Both the position numbers and the translations under genes were made by a program. A DNA stretch of 64,000 bases from Fen-1298 sp963833465 (GTDB taxonomy: Bacteria > Bacteroidota > Ignavibacteria > UBA10030): NCBI GenBank assembly GCA_963833465.1, contig CAWHXW010000004.1, positions 372,001 through 436,000 of the forward strand, written 5' to 3'. Positions 1 to 8,354 of the stretch are shown piece after piece (positions within the stretch are counted from its first letter, which is position 1; each line of letters opens with the position of its first letter). The notes under the pieces were generated by a model that was given only the letters and a program-made list of their open reading frames with translations, made no database searches and was not told the origin of the DNA.

Positions 1-859
1 TTTTACAGGCATCTTCATCTCGTTGCTGATTGCAAATACGATTCCACCCTTCGCAGTACCATCAAGTTTTGTAATTACAAGTCCGGTCAGGTCAACGGCA
101 TTTGCAAAATGTCTCACTTGCTGCAAGCCATTTTGTCCAGTCGTGGCATCGAGAACTAACAACACTTCATGCGGAGCGCCAGGCAGACACTTTGCCATCA
201 CTCGTTTGATTTTTTTTAACTCTTCCATCAAATTTGTTTTTGTATGCAGGCGCCCAGCCGTATCGATTATAACTACATCGGCTTGCTTCGACAAGGCAGA
301 ATTGATTGTATCAAATGCTACCGATGCAGGATCCGCGCCATGTGATTGCTGTACAATATCCACACCAGCACGTTCCGCCCAAATTTTCAGTTGCTCGTTC
401 GCAGCAGCACGAAAAGTATCCGCCGCTCCGATTACAACTTTATGCCCTGCTTGACGAAACTTATAAGCCATCTTGCCGATAGTCGTTGTTTTGCCTACTC
501 CATTTACTCCAACGACCATCACGACAAACGGCCTACACGATAAAGGTAATGGTGTCAAGGATGACTCTTTTTCATTTTCGCTATGCAAGACCGTTTCCAT
601 TACTTCTTTTAATAAAGAAATAAGCCGAGATGTAGATTCGTACTTTTTCATCTTTTACACGGTGTTTTAAGCGAGACAAGATATTATCTGCTGTCTGGAC
701 TCCAACATCGCTTGCAATTAAAATATCTTCCAATTGATTTAACATTTCGTCGTCAATTGCACTCTTGGCTGCGGCAAGCTGTTGAACTTTACCAACAAAT
801 GAATCCCGCGTCTTTGAAAGTCCAGATTTGAGTTTGGAAAGTGTGTCTAAAATTCCCAT
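1..859 (-). CDS. ftsY: FtsY, signal recognition particle receptor GTPase (partial at window edge, frame break)
   Basis: FtsY docks SRP-ribosome complexes at the inner membrane and hydrolyses GTP together with Ffh. The N domain starts MGILDTLSKLKSGLSKTRDS. The G domain shows VNGVGKTTT (P-loop), DTFRAAANEQL, IDTAGRLHTKTNL and TKLDGTAKGG. There is no acidic A domain, as in many short FtsYs. The frame breaks near 640-648: the N domain reads to VKDEK and would run into a stop near 581, while YESTSRLISLLKEV onward lies in the next frame, so one extra base is present at AAAAAGTAC. The C-terminus lies beyond position 1. The start is 2 nt after the pgsA stop, so it is the last gene visible of purF-pgsA-ftsY. 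An essential gene, so the break is probably a sequence error. Identity is very sure; the exact indel site is inferred. Confidence 0.9.
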
Positions 860-861
860 CG

Positions 862-1413
862 TTACTTTACTGTCTCAATATTCCTGCCGATAAACAACCT
901 TTGTGTGTAGCTCACAATCGACCACAACATAATCAAAACGCTCATCCAAATTAAATAAGAAAATAAATGATGTAAGGCATTAAGTTGAATAGTACCTAAG
1001 AAAAGAACCATAGCTACAAATGTAACAGCAATTTTACCGGGCCAATTTGATTGAGGCACTATTTTTTTCTTAAATTGAATGTAAAGTCCGCCGCTAAATA
1101 TCAAAAAATCTCTTAAAAGAATAAAAGCTACAAACCAGACTGGTACATCTCCAGTCCAAGCTATCAGCACCGCGTAAATGCCGATGCCAATTTTATCTGC
1201 AAGAGGATCTATAATTTTACCGAAGTCTGTTACCTGATGTAATTTTCTCGCAAGGAATCCGTCAAGAAAATCTGTCGCGACTGCAATTATGATAATTCCT
1301 GCTGTCCACAAACGATGATACGGGAAATCCAAAACGAGACAATATCCCATTGGTATTACTAAAAAAATGCGGCTTGCGCTGAGAAAGTTAGAAATTGTAA
1401 AATAGCGATGCAT
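862..1413 (-). CDS. pgsA: CDP-diacylglycerol-glycerol-3-phosphate 3-phosphatidyltransferase
   Basis: Integral membrane enzyme making phosphatidylglycerophosphate from CDP-diacylglycerol and glycerol-3-phosphate, the committed step to phosphatidylglycerol and cardiolipin. The CDP-alcohol phosphotransferase signature DGxxAR-x8-GxxxDxxxD is complete: D48, D51, G52, A55, R56, G65, D69 and D73. Several hydrophobic segments follow. At 183 residues it is the usual length. Its ATG overlaps the purF stop by one base (TAATG), implying translational coupling, and it ends 2 nt before ftsY. The superfamily is certain. PgsA is chosen over phosphatidylserine synthase because of length and the N-terminal SNFLSASRIFLVIPMG pattern. 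Confidence 0.88.
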   Translation of the reverse strand: MHRYFTISNFLSASRIFLVIPMGYCLVLDFPYHRLWTAGIIIIAVATDFLDGFLARKLHQVTDFGKIIDPLADKIGIGIYAVLIAWTGDVPVWFVAFILLRDFLIFSGGLYIQFKKKIVPQSNWPGKIAVTFVAMVLFLGTIQLNALHHLFSYLIWMSVLIMLWSIVSYTQRLFIGRNIETVK

Positions 1414-2909
1414 TACTGATCGTTTTCGTTCTTTGCCGCTTCCGGATCTATTGGCACCGGATAGTCGCCGCTAAAACAGGCAGTGCAATAATGTTTGCCT
1501 TCTTCTGTTGGAGCCGATGCTAAAAGTTTATCCATTGGCAAATAGGAAAGACTGTCAACTCCTAATTCCAACCGGATTGCTTCAATATCGCCGTTCAATC
1601 TGTTAGCAATCAATTCTCCGCGGCTTGGGAAATCCATACCATAATGACATGGAAATTTTATTGGAGGACTTGAAATACGAAAATGCACTTCTTTTGGTTC
1701 AGCTTCACGGATCATCTTCACTAATAATTTTGATGTAGTCCCTCGAACAATTGAATCATCAACAATAATAACTATCTTATCTTTTAACACGCCCTTCACC
1801 GTATTGAATTTCACCTTCACTTTCAACTCACGATGATTTTGCTGCGGTTGGATAAACGTGCGCCCAACATAGTGATTGCGGATAAGTCCAAGCTCTAATT
1901 TTACTTTCGAACCGTGCTTGTTGCTTTCGGTAACATAGCCAAGAGTGCAGGTGTTGCTGGAATCAGGAACGCTTATAACAATTACTTTATCCACGGATGA
2001 TTCAGGTGCAATCGGATTTTCGCCGGCAAGAAGTTTTCCTAACTTGCGGCGTACTTTATCAACATTGACACCAAAGACTTTGCTATCCGGACGCGCAAAA
2101 TATATATACTCAAAAATGCAATGATGAGGTTGTGAAGATTTCTTGGACACCCAGTAGGATTTAATCTTATCGGTTACGACTGCATCTTTGTCGATCACAA
2201 CAATTTCACCAGGCGCAATATCGCGTATATATACTGCACCATTTATATCGAACGCACAGGTTTCTGATGCTACAACATAAGCTCCATCCACTTTACCAAG
2301 TGCAAGAGGACGGAATCCATGCGGATCACGCGCTGCGATCAAACTATCATCCGTCAAAATAACTAGCGAGTATGCACCATCCACAGCGTCCAGAGCTTCT
2401 TTAATTTGAAGAATTTGCTCTTTTTGCTTGCTGCGTGCAATGAGGTGCAAAATGATTTCACTGTCGGAAGTTGATTGAAAAATCGTTCCATCTTCCTGAA
2501 GCCGATGACGGAGCATCCGATAATTAGTCAAATTGCCATTATGACTGAGTGCAAGATTACCGGTCTTATAGTTCACGACAAAGGGTTGGATATTAGATTT
2601 GTTATCCGTTGAACCTGTTGTAGAGTACCTATTGTGCCCGATAGCGGCGTTGCCTTTTAGAACTTTGCGAAGAATATCTTCATCTTTGAAGACGTCAGCG
2701 ACAAGCCCTACACCTTTTTGTATGTTAAAGCGCCATTTATTCTTTTCAACGAGCCATTCGCACGAAATGATGCCGGCAGCTTCTTGTCCTCGGTGTTGAA
2801 GGGCATGCAAGCCATAGTAACATAAGACGGACGCTTCCGGGTGACCGAAGACACCAAAAACACCGCAATGACAGCGCGGTTTACCTTCCATTTGAGCAAG
2901 TTCATTCAT
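1413..2909 (-). CDS. purF: Amidophosphoribosyltransferase
   Basis: Catalyses the first step of purine synthesis: PRPP plus glutamine to phosphoribosylamine. The N-terminal nucleophile domain begins with CGVFGVFGHPEA; Cys15 would become the N-terminal catalytic cysteine after removal of a 14-residue propeptide, as in the Bacillus-type enzyme. The PRPP loop IIVDDSIVRGTTSK is present. Cysteines in HHCIFEY, FPCHYGMDFPSRGEL and HYCTACFSGDYP match the four ligands of the [4Fe-4S] cluster of Bacillus-type PurF, suggesting an oxygen-sensitive enzyme. An upstream in-frame TTG at 2927 would add six residues; the ATG at 2909 is preferred because it gives a propeptide of the usual kind. No clear Shine-Dalgarno is seen. 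First gene of purF-pgsA-ftsY. Confidence 0.95.
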   Translation of the reverse strand: MNELAQMEGKPRCHCGVFGVFGHPEASVLCYYGLHALQHRGQEAAGIISCEWLVEKNKWRFNIQKGVGLVADVFKDEDILRKVLKGNAAIGHNRYSTTGSTDNKSNIQPFVVNYKTGNLALSHNGNLTNYRMLRHRLQEDGTIFQSTSDSEIILHLIARSKQKEQILQIKEALDAVDGAYSLVILTDDSLIAARDPHGFRPLALGKVDGAYVVASETCAFDINGAVYIRDIAPGEIVVIDKDAVVTDKIKSYWVSKKSSQPHHCIFEYIYFARPDSKVFGVNVDKVRRKLGKLLAGENPIAPESSVDKVIVISVPDSSNTCTLGYVTESNKHGSKVKLELGLIRNHYVGRTFIQPQQNHRELKVKVKFNTVKGVLKDKIVIIVDDSIVRGTTSKLLVKMIREAEPKEVHFRISSPPIKFPCHYGMDFPSRGELIANRLNGDIEAIRLELGVDSLSYLPMDKLLASAPTEEGKHYCTACFSGDYPVPIDPEAAKNENDQ

Positions 2910-3124
2910 AATGAATATAAGATACAAAATAATTGGCGGGCTTCCAAAATGAAATAAGATTCCAAAAAACTAACCTAAATCAATCTTAAAATATTTTGTA
3001 AATCTATTAAAACAAAAAAGCTTATAAACTGCAAGAATCGCCAATGGTATTTAAGCTTATATCATAGGTGAGTCCAAATTCAGGTACTAAAATCTGACGT
3101 GAAATAATATCACTTGCATATAAA

Positions 3125-3155
3125 AAAGGCGTTTCAATATTCTTGAAACGCCTTT
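3125..3155 (-). terminator. Rho-independent terminator after the first beta-barrel gene
   Basis: Perfect 13-bp inverted repeat (AAAGGCGTTTCAA and its complement) around a 5-nt loop. On the minus strand it is followed by a run of T. It lies 23 nt past the stop of the outer-membrane protein gene at 3178-3891. Confidence 0.85.
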
Positions 3156-3177
3156 CAAACTATATAATTTGCTTGGT

Positions 3178-3891
3178 TTAGAAATAAATATGTACTGTTG
3201 CGCCTAAAGCTCCAAAACCAAGTATCTCTGTTAAACTACCATTCTTTGTCGTTATCGTTGTTGATCCAGAGGTAGTTTTTGTATCGGAAAACGATTGAAT
3301 ACCAAAGACATTCAATTGATATTCCGCAGATACGCTAATCTCATTATAAATAAAAAATTCCGCTCCAACGATACCCACAACTTCGGCTCCTATTCCTGCC
3401 GGCTGGTAATCTTTTCTCTCGTATTGTGTCTCACCTGAAGCATGTGGATCCTTTTCATCATTAGATGAATATGTGAATAGTAAACCACCTCCTAAATAAG
3501 GACGAACACGACTGTTTGAAGATGCCATATATCCGATGTAATCGAGACTAAGTCCAGCTGCAAATAACGATCCGCTTCCATCAGTTCCATTAGTTAAGTT
3601 AGAGGGAATTGTTTTGCTATCATATTGGACTTGCAATCCAATCCGAAGAGCAGCAGAGTTACTCATAAAAAATGAAAGACTGATTCCAGCGGGAGTGCTT
3701 GAAGTATTGCCACTCTGATCTGGAACAGGAACTGATGGACCAACCCCCCCAAAATCAAATGCACCAAGACCGCCAAATGTGAAGTTTAACGATGTCGCAC
3801 CGGTTTTTGCCGCTGGTATAATATCATCACCAGCATAGACATACGAAGCGACTAAAATTATTGCCATCAGGACTGCGAATAGTTTTTTCAT
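3178..3891 (-). CDS. Outer-membrane beta-barrel protein
   Basis: A 237-residue predicted outer-membrane protein of unknown role. A signal peptide (MKKLFAVLMAIILVASYVYA) is followed by alternating polar/hydrophobic strands rich in Gly, Ser and Tyr. The chain ends in VHIYF, the terminal aromatic typical of BAM-assembled barrels. The ATG at 3891 is chosen over an upstream in-frame start at 3951 because it follows a good ribosome site (AAGGAGTCGTTT) and begins the signal peptide exactly. It has its own promoter (3964-3992) and terminator (3125-3155), so it is probably monocistronic. It resembles the next two genes in size and design. An OmpA/OmpW-like porin or small adhesin barrel is possible; nothing identifies a substrate. 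Confidence 0.8.
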   Translation of the reverse strand: MKKLFAVLMAIILVASYVYAGDDIIPAAKTGATSLNFTFGGLGAFDFGGVGPSVPVPDQSGNTSSTPAGISLSFFMSNSAALRIGLQVQYDSKTIPSNLTNGTDGSGSLFAAGLSLDYIGYMASSNSRVRPYLGGGLLFTYSSNDEKDPHASGETQYERKDYQPAGIGAEVVGIVGAEFFIYNEISVSAEYQLNVFGIQSFSDTKTTSGSTTITTKNGSLTEILGFGALGATVHIYF

Positions 3892-3963
3892 AAACGACTC
3901 CTTATAAGTTTGTGAATGGATTGATGGTACCCCCTCTGGGTAATATTTCATAAAAACCTATAT

Positions 3964-3992
3964 AAAATATCACTCCGGCATCCTAATGTCAA
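3964..3992 (-). promoter_or_regulatory. Sigma-70-type promoter for the 3178-3891 gene
   Basis: On the minus strand TTGACA (3987-3992) and TATTTT (3964-3969) are separated by exactly 17 nt. The predicted transcript starts about 65 nt upstream of the ATG at 3891. The -35 box is a perfect E. coli consensus. Confidence 0.7.
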
Positions 3993-4043
3993 GCAAGTTC
4001 TAAAGACGATTTCCAAGATTTATTCAATATAAACGCTAAAAAC

Positions 4044-4079
4044 AAAAAAGGGAGAAAACCTTTTTAAATTTTCTCCCTT
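4044..4079 (-). terminator. Rho-independent terminator after the second beta-barrel gene
   Basis: The 11-bp inverted repeat AAGGGAGAAAA / TTTTCTCCCTT with a 10-nt loop is followed on the minus strand by TTTTTTG. It lies 28 nt past the stop of the gene at 4107-4673. Confidence 0.85.
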
Positions 4080-4106
4080 CATCTTCGCCTTATTCAGGCA
4101 ATTAAA

Positions 4107-4673
4107 TTATAATTTATATGCAATTCCGATATTGAAGTATGCAATACCATACCCGAGCTCAACTTGAGCAGCCAATTGCTCTGAGAAGAAGTAACGACCT
4201 CCTATAAATAGTCCTGCCGAAAATCCACCAACAGATGCAGCAGTGGGTTGTGAGTAATATGCTGGCCAAGAGCCTGTAAATGATGCAGATGAAGATGCAA
4301 TATCGTATCCAATCATTAATCCACCATAGGTGTCAATTTTATCATTATGAAGAAGATCATAATGATAAGCACCACGAGCAGCAATGATAATATAAGAATA
4401 GGTGAATTTATATCCATATCCATATCCGAGATCACCTTCCTCTTTTGATCCTGTATAACTCAATATTCCACCAAGAGAAATGTTCTCATTGTATCCATAA
4501 TCAAATGCCACGGATACTGGAGGAACTGTTCCCGTTACACCTGATGCATAAACTGTGGAACCAAAACCTATCATTGCCGAGACCGTATTATCGCCCTTTT
4601 TATAGGCGATTTGACCAAACGAAATGCTGAGTGCAAGAACCAATAGCACAGAAATTAGTAGAATGCGTTTCAT
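4107..4673 (-). CDS. Outer-membrane beta-barrel protein
   Basis: A 188-residue predicted secreted barrel. The signal peptide MKRILLISVLLVLALSISFG precedes QIAYKKGDNTVSAMIGFGST and then Gly/Tyr-rich strands. The end, NIGIAYKL, is less typical than a terminal Phe. The ATG follows AAGGAGCTATACA, a strong ribosome site. It is flanked by its own TTGACA promoter (4770-4798) and a strong terminator (4044-4079). Function unknown. It is one of three tandem small barrels with similar architecture, suggesting old duplication or a shared assembly niche rather than one operon. Confidence 0.78.
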   Translation of the reverse strand: MKRILLISVLLVLALSISFGQIAYKKGDNTVSAMIGFGSTVYASGVTGTVPPVSVAFDYGYNENISLGGILSYTGSKEEGDLGYGYGYKFTYSYIIIAARGAYHYDLLHNDKIDTYGGLMIGYDIASSSASFTGSWPAYYSQPTAASVGGFSAGLFIGGRYFFSEQLAAQVELGYGIAYFNIGIAYKL

Positions 4674-4979
4674 TGTATAGCTCCTTGTGTATATTAGTGA
4701 ATATTAGTGGATTAGGGGGAAAAACCCATTTTTTCCCCTCAGGTGAATATATTGTAAAAAGCTTGGAAAAATATAAGCCATCAAGTGTTTAATGTCAAGC
4801 ATTTTTTGCGAAGTTATATAGTTATTTTTATTACATTCTCAAGTAATATGCCAAAAATATAACTTTAAATTTCTTCATTCCATAAACAGTTATTATCATT
4901 TGTCGCTAACAATAGACAAAATAATATTTTTCTCGGTTGCCGCATTGCGACAGCAATTGAATTTTTAATATGCACATTT
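4674..4979. other. Intergenic region, 306 nt
   Basis: It holds the ribosome site and promoter of the 4107-4673 gene. The rest is AT-rich with no convincing hairpin or coding stretch. No terminator is obvious after the broken barrel gene ending at 4980. Confidence 0.6.
4770..4798 (-). promoter_or_regulatory. Sigma-70-type promoter for the 4107-4673 gene
   Basis: TTGACA (4793-4798) and TATATT (4770-4775) lie on the minus strand with a 17-nt spacer, about 90 nt upstream of the start codon. It is nearly identical in plan to the promoter at 3964-3992. Confidence 0.72.
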
Positions 4980-5529
4980 TCAAAAATACCAAGTCAATCC
5001 GGTTGAAGCAGAGGTAAAGAAATCCGAAGCTGGTTTTTCTGCAATCTTGTAGGAAGCCGAGACGAATCCAATATGCCCAAAGCATGAAAAGTGCGGACTA
5101 AACCAATATTCGGCTCCAAAGAAACCGCTTACACTTACAAGACTGGTTCCATTACCAGCAATGTCCGTTGAAGAGCCAAATCCCAGTGCCCCACCCAAAA
5201 AAGTAGATATACTTTCGGCAGTACCTGAGATAATACCATACATTTCCTGTAAAAGTGAATTCTGAATTCTTCGCCGTACTTGTATCAGTCTGAGATCTAA
5301 ACCCTAATTCAGCTCGTACACTAATGCGATCAGAAGGCATATATGCCATTCCAATATTCAGTGAACCATTGTTAGTAGAAATATTCGATGAAGACACAAA
5401 TCCTTTGGAAATAGTTGTTGTAATGCCGTACATCCCTTTAATTGGCTGGGAAAAAACCTGCGTTGTCAGAACAATAACGAAGATAAGACTATTTAACAAG
5501 CGAACAGATTTAAAAAATCGTGTGTTCAT
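4980..5529 (-). CDS. Outer-membrane beta-barrel protein, frame broken
   Basis: Third small barrel of the array, about 180 residues if the frame is repaired. The signal peptide (ending TTQVFS) and first strands read in one frame to NSEFTFTGNVWYYL. The rest (SGTAESISTFLGGALGFGSS to the C-terminal GLTWYF) is one base further on. The switch falls around a GTAC at 5221-5224, where one extra base would explain it. The terminal Phe fits a BAM substrate. A possible start is the ATG at 5529 after AAGG. It could be a true pseudogene, but both halves keep good barrel character, so a sequence error or very recent mutation is likely. Confidence 0.65.
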
Positions 5530-5575
5530 ATGTAAACCTTAAATGTAAAGTAGAAAATTGCTCAAATGAACAATA

Positions 5576-6310
5576 TTATTTTAATGCCAAGCTGTAACCA
5601 TCATAACAACTCATAATATTATCCACATATTCGATTGTCTGCCTGGCATCGTGTAAATATCCACTCGGTGGACAACCATCATTCCAAACCCGGCTATGTA
5701 AAGTGTAGTTCTTTCTAGAAAGAAATGGAAGCGCCGCGCAAATAGATGACCATTTGCGAGGATCGTTTCCCATATATGAAGCGATCTTTTGAGCATCCTG
5801 CACTCGGCCAAGCCCGGCATTATATGCGGCAAGAGTAAGACAAATTCTGTCTTCTTTCTGTATATTTTTAAATACTGCAAAAAGAGATTTTAAATGATAG
5901 ATTCCTGCTTTGATATTATTACGTGGTGTGGATGCTTCATCAACGCCTATTTTTTCCGCAATTTCAATTTGTGTCATCGGCATAATTTGCATCAAGCCAT
6001 ATGCCCCTTTATAGCTCACTGCCTCAAAGTTGAATCTTGATTCCTGTTTCATCACAGCAAGAACCAAAACCCAATCAACCTTATACTCTTCTGAATATTT
6101 TTTTACTAATGGAATGTATTGATTTAGACCCGATGTACTCATAGATGCAAACGGAGATGGCTGCGCAGGAAGCGGGCTTTCGGCTATGTCCTCAATTGGA
6201 CTTCTCGCTTTTTGAACAAATTTCGCACTCGTTACTTGCTGTGAACATCCAAAGAAGATAAATGAATTGAGAAATAAAATTAATCCAATAAACAAATTGC
6301 AAACTTTCAT
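5576..6310 (-). CDS. Lytic transglycosylase lipoprotein (SLT/GH23 family)
   Basis: Cleaves the MurNAc-GlcNAc bond of peptidoglycan to form 1,6-anhydro ends. Signature motifs are MKQESRFN (catalytic Glu, residue 90), GLMQIMP (about 105-111) and LAAYNAG, as in the Slt/MltC-type fold. The N-terminus is a lipoprotein signal, with hydrophobic stretch LFIGLILFLNSFIFFGC and Cys22 as the lipidation site, so it should sit on a membrane facing the periplasm. The ATG at 6310 is chosen because it starts the signal peptide and follows AAAGG; an upstream in-frame ATG at 6361 would add 17 residues. It is a single-domain enzyme lacking the long superhelical domain of Slt70. Confidence 0.87.
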   Translation of the reverse strand: MKVCNLFIGLILFLNSFIFFGCSQQVTSAKFVQKARSPIEDIAESPLPAQPSPFASMSTSGLNQYIPLVKKYSEEYKVDWVLVLAVMKQESRFNFEAVSYKGAYGLMQIMPMTQIEIAEKIGVDEASTPRNNIKAGIYHLKSLFAVFKNIQKEDRICLTLAAYNAGLGRVQDAQKIASYMGNDPRKWSSICAALPFLSRKNYTLHSRVWNDGCPPSGYLHDARQTIEYVDNIMSCYDGYSLALK

Positions 6311-6502
6311 TTTTTTTACCTTTTTTGCAATAGTCATTAAATCTTCCAAATTGTTCAACATCGGTTATTTCTTAAACGCCTAAATCTCCCTTAGCGTTCC
6401 TAAAATATAGCCAATTTTTATACTTGAATCAATAAAAGTCACACTAATCAAAACCGGATGTGCGTTTTTCGTAAATTTTTGCTGTTTTAAACTCGATAGC
6501 TG

Positions 6503-6721
6503 TTATTCAATTTCAATTATCTTCTTTTTTCCCTTGAACCCGGAAATAATATGGATCGATCGCTTAGGTTTATTGAAATAGTCTGATAAGACTTCTATGA
6601 CTTTCTCGTTTGCTTTCCATTCAACAGGCGGTGCAGTTACGCGAACGATAATTGTGCCGTCATCGCTATAAGTGACCTCATTCTTTTTTGCATTCGGTTT
6701 AACAGTGATTTTGAACTTCAT
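6503..6721 (-). CDS. yggU: YggU/DUF167 family protein
   Basis: A 72-residue member of the DUF167 family, small conserved proteins of unknown role often found near envelope or division genes. KPNAKKNEV near the start and VRVTAPPVEWKANEKVIEVL match the family core; the usual VEGKAN has Trp in place of Gly here. It is complete in length. It lies 67 nt downstream of rlpA and may be the last gene of alr-unknown-manC-rlpA-yggU. Confidence 0.85.
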   Translation of the reverse strand: MKFKITVKPNAKKNEVTYSDDGTIIVRVTAPPVEWKANEKVIEVLSDYFNKPKRSIHIISGFKGKKKIIEIE

Positions 6722-6788
6722 TGCACAGTTCTTCTTTAACGAAAGAACCGAATTAATTTATTTCTAATCGGTCATTGTAGAAAGCTGA

Positions 6789-7268
6789 TTATTGTCCATT
6801 TCCCCATTCCAATACTTCCAAGCGTACTCGAGCTGTACCTGTTCGAATTAAATCTATTTCCTTAGCTGCGCGCATCGACAAATCCATCATCCTGCCTTCC
6901 TTGAAGGGTCCGCGGTCATTCACGCGCACAACAACAGTTTTATTATTATCTAAATTTGTAACGCGTACTTTTGTCCCGAATGGGAAAGTTCGATGTGCAG
7001 CTGTGAGTGCATTCATATCAAAGACCTCGCCGTTCGATGTTTGCTTACCATTAAAATCTTGAGCATAGTAAGAAACAATTCCTTCGAGTGTTAACAGGAT
7101 TTTCCCTGAATTCTCCTGGGCGGGCTGTTCAGATTGCGCAGCAGGTTTGTGTTCACCTGAGTGCTGCGCGCCACGTTCTGCAAATCTTGGTGTAGAAGCA
7201 CAAGCAAAGAGCAGAAACGCTGCTATAAAGCATAGAACAGGTATTGTCCGCCGTTTACAATAGTCCAT
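6789..7268 (-). CDS. rlpA: RlpA-like septal ring lytic transglycosylase lipoprotein
   Basis: RlpA proteins carry a double-psi beta-barrel and, where studied, cleave peptidoglycan strands lacking stem peptides. The lipoprotein signal CFIAAFLLFACAS is followed by a low-complexity linker (Gln/Ala/Pro-rich). The DPBB domain (about residues 55-158) shows GIVSYYAQDFNGKQTSNGE, THR-type AHRTFPFGTKVRVTN and VNDRGPF. There is no C-terminal SPOR domain, so septal targeting by denuded glycan is not obvious. The ATG at 7268 overlaps the manC coding end by 14 nt; a longer reading from 7310 would put extra residues before the signal peptide and is less likely. Confidence 0.87.
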   Translation of the reverse strand: MDYCKRRTIPVLCFIAAFLLFACASTPRFAERGAQHSGEHKPAAQSEQPAQENSGKILLTLEGIVSYYAQDFNGKQTSNGEVFDMNALTAAHRTFPFGTKVRVTNLDNNKTVVVRVNDRGPFKEGRMMDLSMRAAKEIDLIRTGTARVRLEVLEWGNGQ

Positions 7269-8346
7269 TGATTTGCTTACGCCGGAGGTAATCCACGACC
7301 TCCTTAACATCTTGTGATCTTCCTTTTTTACATATTAACACAGCGTCATCTGTAGTTATCACAATGACATCTTCAATTCCAATCATCGCAACTGTTTTGT
7401 TACCTGCGTCAATATAGTTACGATGCGAATCTTTTGCGATAACCGTTCCGCGAAGTGCATTTCCTTCTCCATCGACTGGTGTCAGTCGAACCACTTCATC
7501 CCACGAACCTACATCACTCCATCCAAAATCTCCTCTTGCCACGAAAACTTTCGACGCTTTTTCCATTACACCGTAATCAATGGAGATGCTGCGAATAACG
7601 CCGTACACGCGTTCAAGTACCGTTTCATAAGTTGCCGTACCAATTGCATATTCTAACTTTGTTAATTGTTCACCAAGTTCGGGAATATGTTTTTCAATTT
7701 CCTGCAGAATTACACTCACCTTCCAGATAAACATTCCGCTGTTCCAAAGAAAATCGCCGCTTTTTAAAAACTTTTCTGCTGTTTCAAGATTTGGCTTTTC
7801 TGCAAATGTCTTCACACGGTAAATGTCATCCCCTGCGTATAGATTATTTTCTGCAGAATCTTCAAATTGGATATAACCGTATCCTGTTTCCGGGTGTGTC
7901 GGTTTGATTCCTATTGTCACCAACGCGTCATTGTTTTGTGCTACGTTGATCGCACGCTGGAGCACACGCAAAAATTCTTCCGTATCGCGTATTATATGAT
8001 CTGCCGGAAGAATTATCATAATAGCATTTTTATCGTAGCGTTCAATCCACTTCGCGGCAAGTCCGATGCATGGCGCTGTATTTCTTCCAAGCGGTTCAGT
8101 AAGCACGTTTTGCAACGGCAGTGATGGCATTTGCTTATAGATAATATCTTTCTGAAGTTTGTTTGTGACTACTAAAATATTATTTGTTTGAATCAACGGC
8201 CGAACTCGTTCGATGGTATTTGAGATCATAGAACCTGGACCGACAATTTCTAAAACTTGTTTAGGCGATCGCTCACGACTTTGAGGCCAAAAACGAGATC
8301 CTACTCCGCCCGCCATTATTACTGCATAGATATTATGTTGATTCAT
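7255..8346 (-). CDS. manC: Mannose-1-phosphate guanylyltransferase
   Basis: Makes GDP-mannose from mannose-1-phosphate and GTP, feeding O-antigen, capsule or glycan synthesis. The nucleotidyltransferase signature GGVGSRFWPQSRERSPKQ lies at residues 13-30. Further hallmarks are ILPADHII, VTIGIKPTHPETGYGYI, AEKP, WNSGMFIWK and GDFGWSDVGSWDEV. At 363 residues it is the single-domain form, without the C-terminal phosphomannose isomerase fusion of AlgA/ManC types. The start follows closely after the upstream unknown gene (8 nt gap) and its end overlaps rlpA by 14 nt, so it is inside an operon. Confidence 0.93.
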   Translation of the reverse strand: MNQHNIYAVIMAGGVGSRFWPQSRERSPKQVLEIVGPGSMISNTIERVRPLIQTNNILVVTNKLQKDIIYKQMPSLPLQNVLTEPLGRNTAPCIGLAAKWIERYDKNAIMIILPADHIIRDTEEFLRVLQRAINVAQNNDALVTIGIKPTHPETGYGYIQFEDSAENNLYAGDDIYRVKTFAEKPNLETAEKFLKSGDFLWNSGMFIWKVSVILQEIEKHIPELGEQLTKLEYAIGTATYETVLERVYGVIRSISIDYGVMEKASKVFVARGDFGWSDVGSWDEVVRLTPVDGEGNALRGTVIAKDSHRNYIDAGNKTVAMIGIEDVIVITTDDAVLICKKGRSQDVKEVVDYLRRKQINGLL

Positions 8347-8354
8347 GTTTCTCT

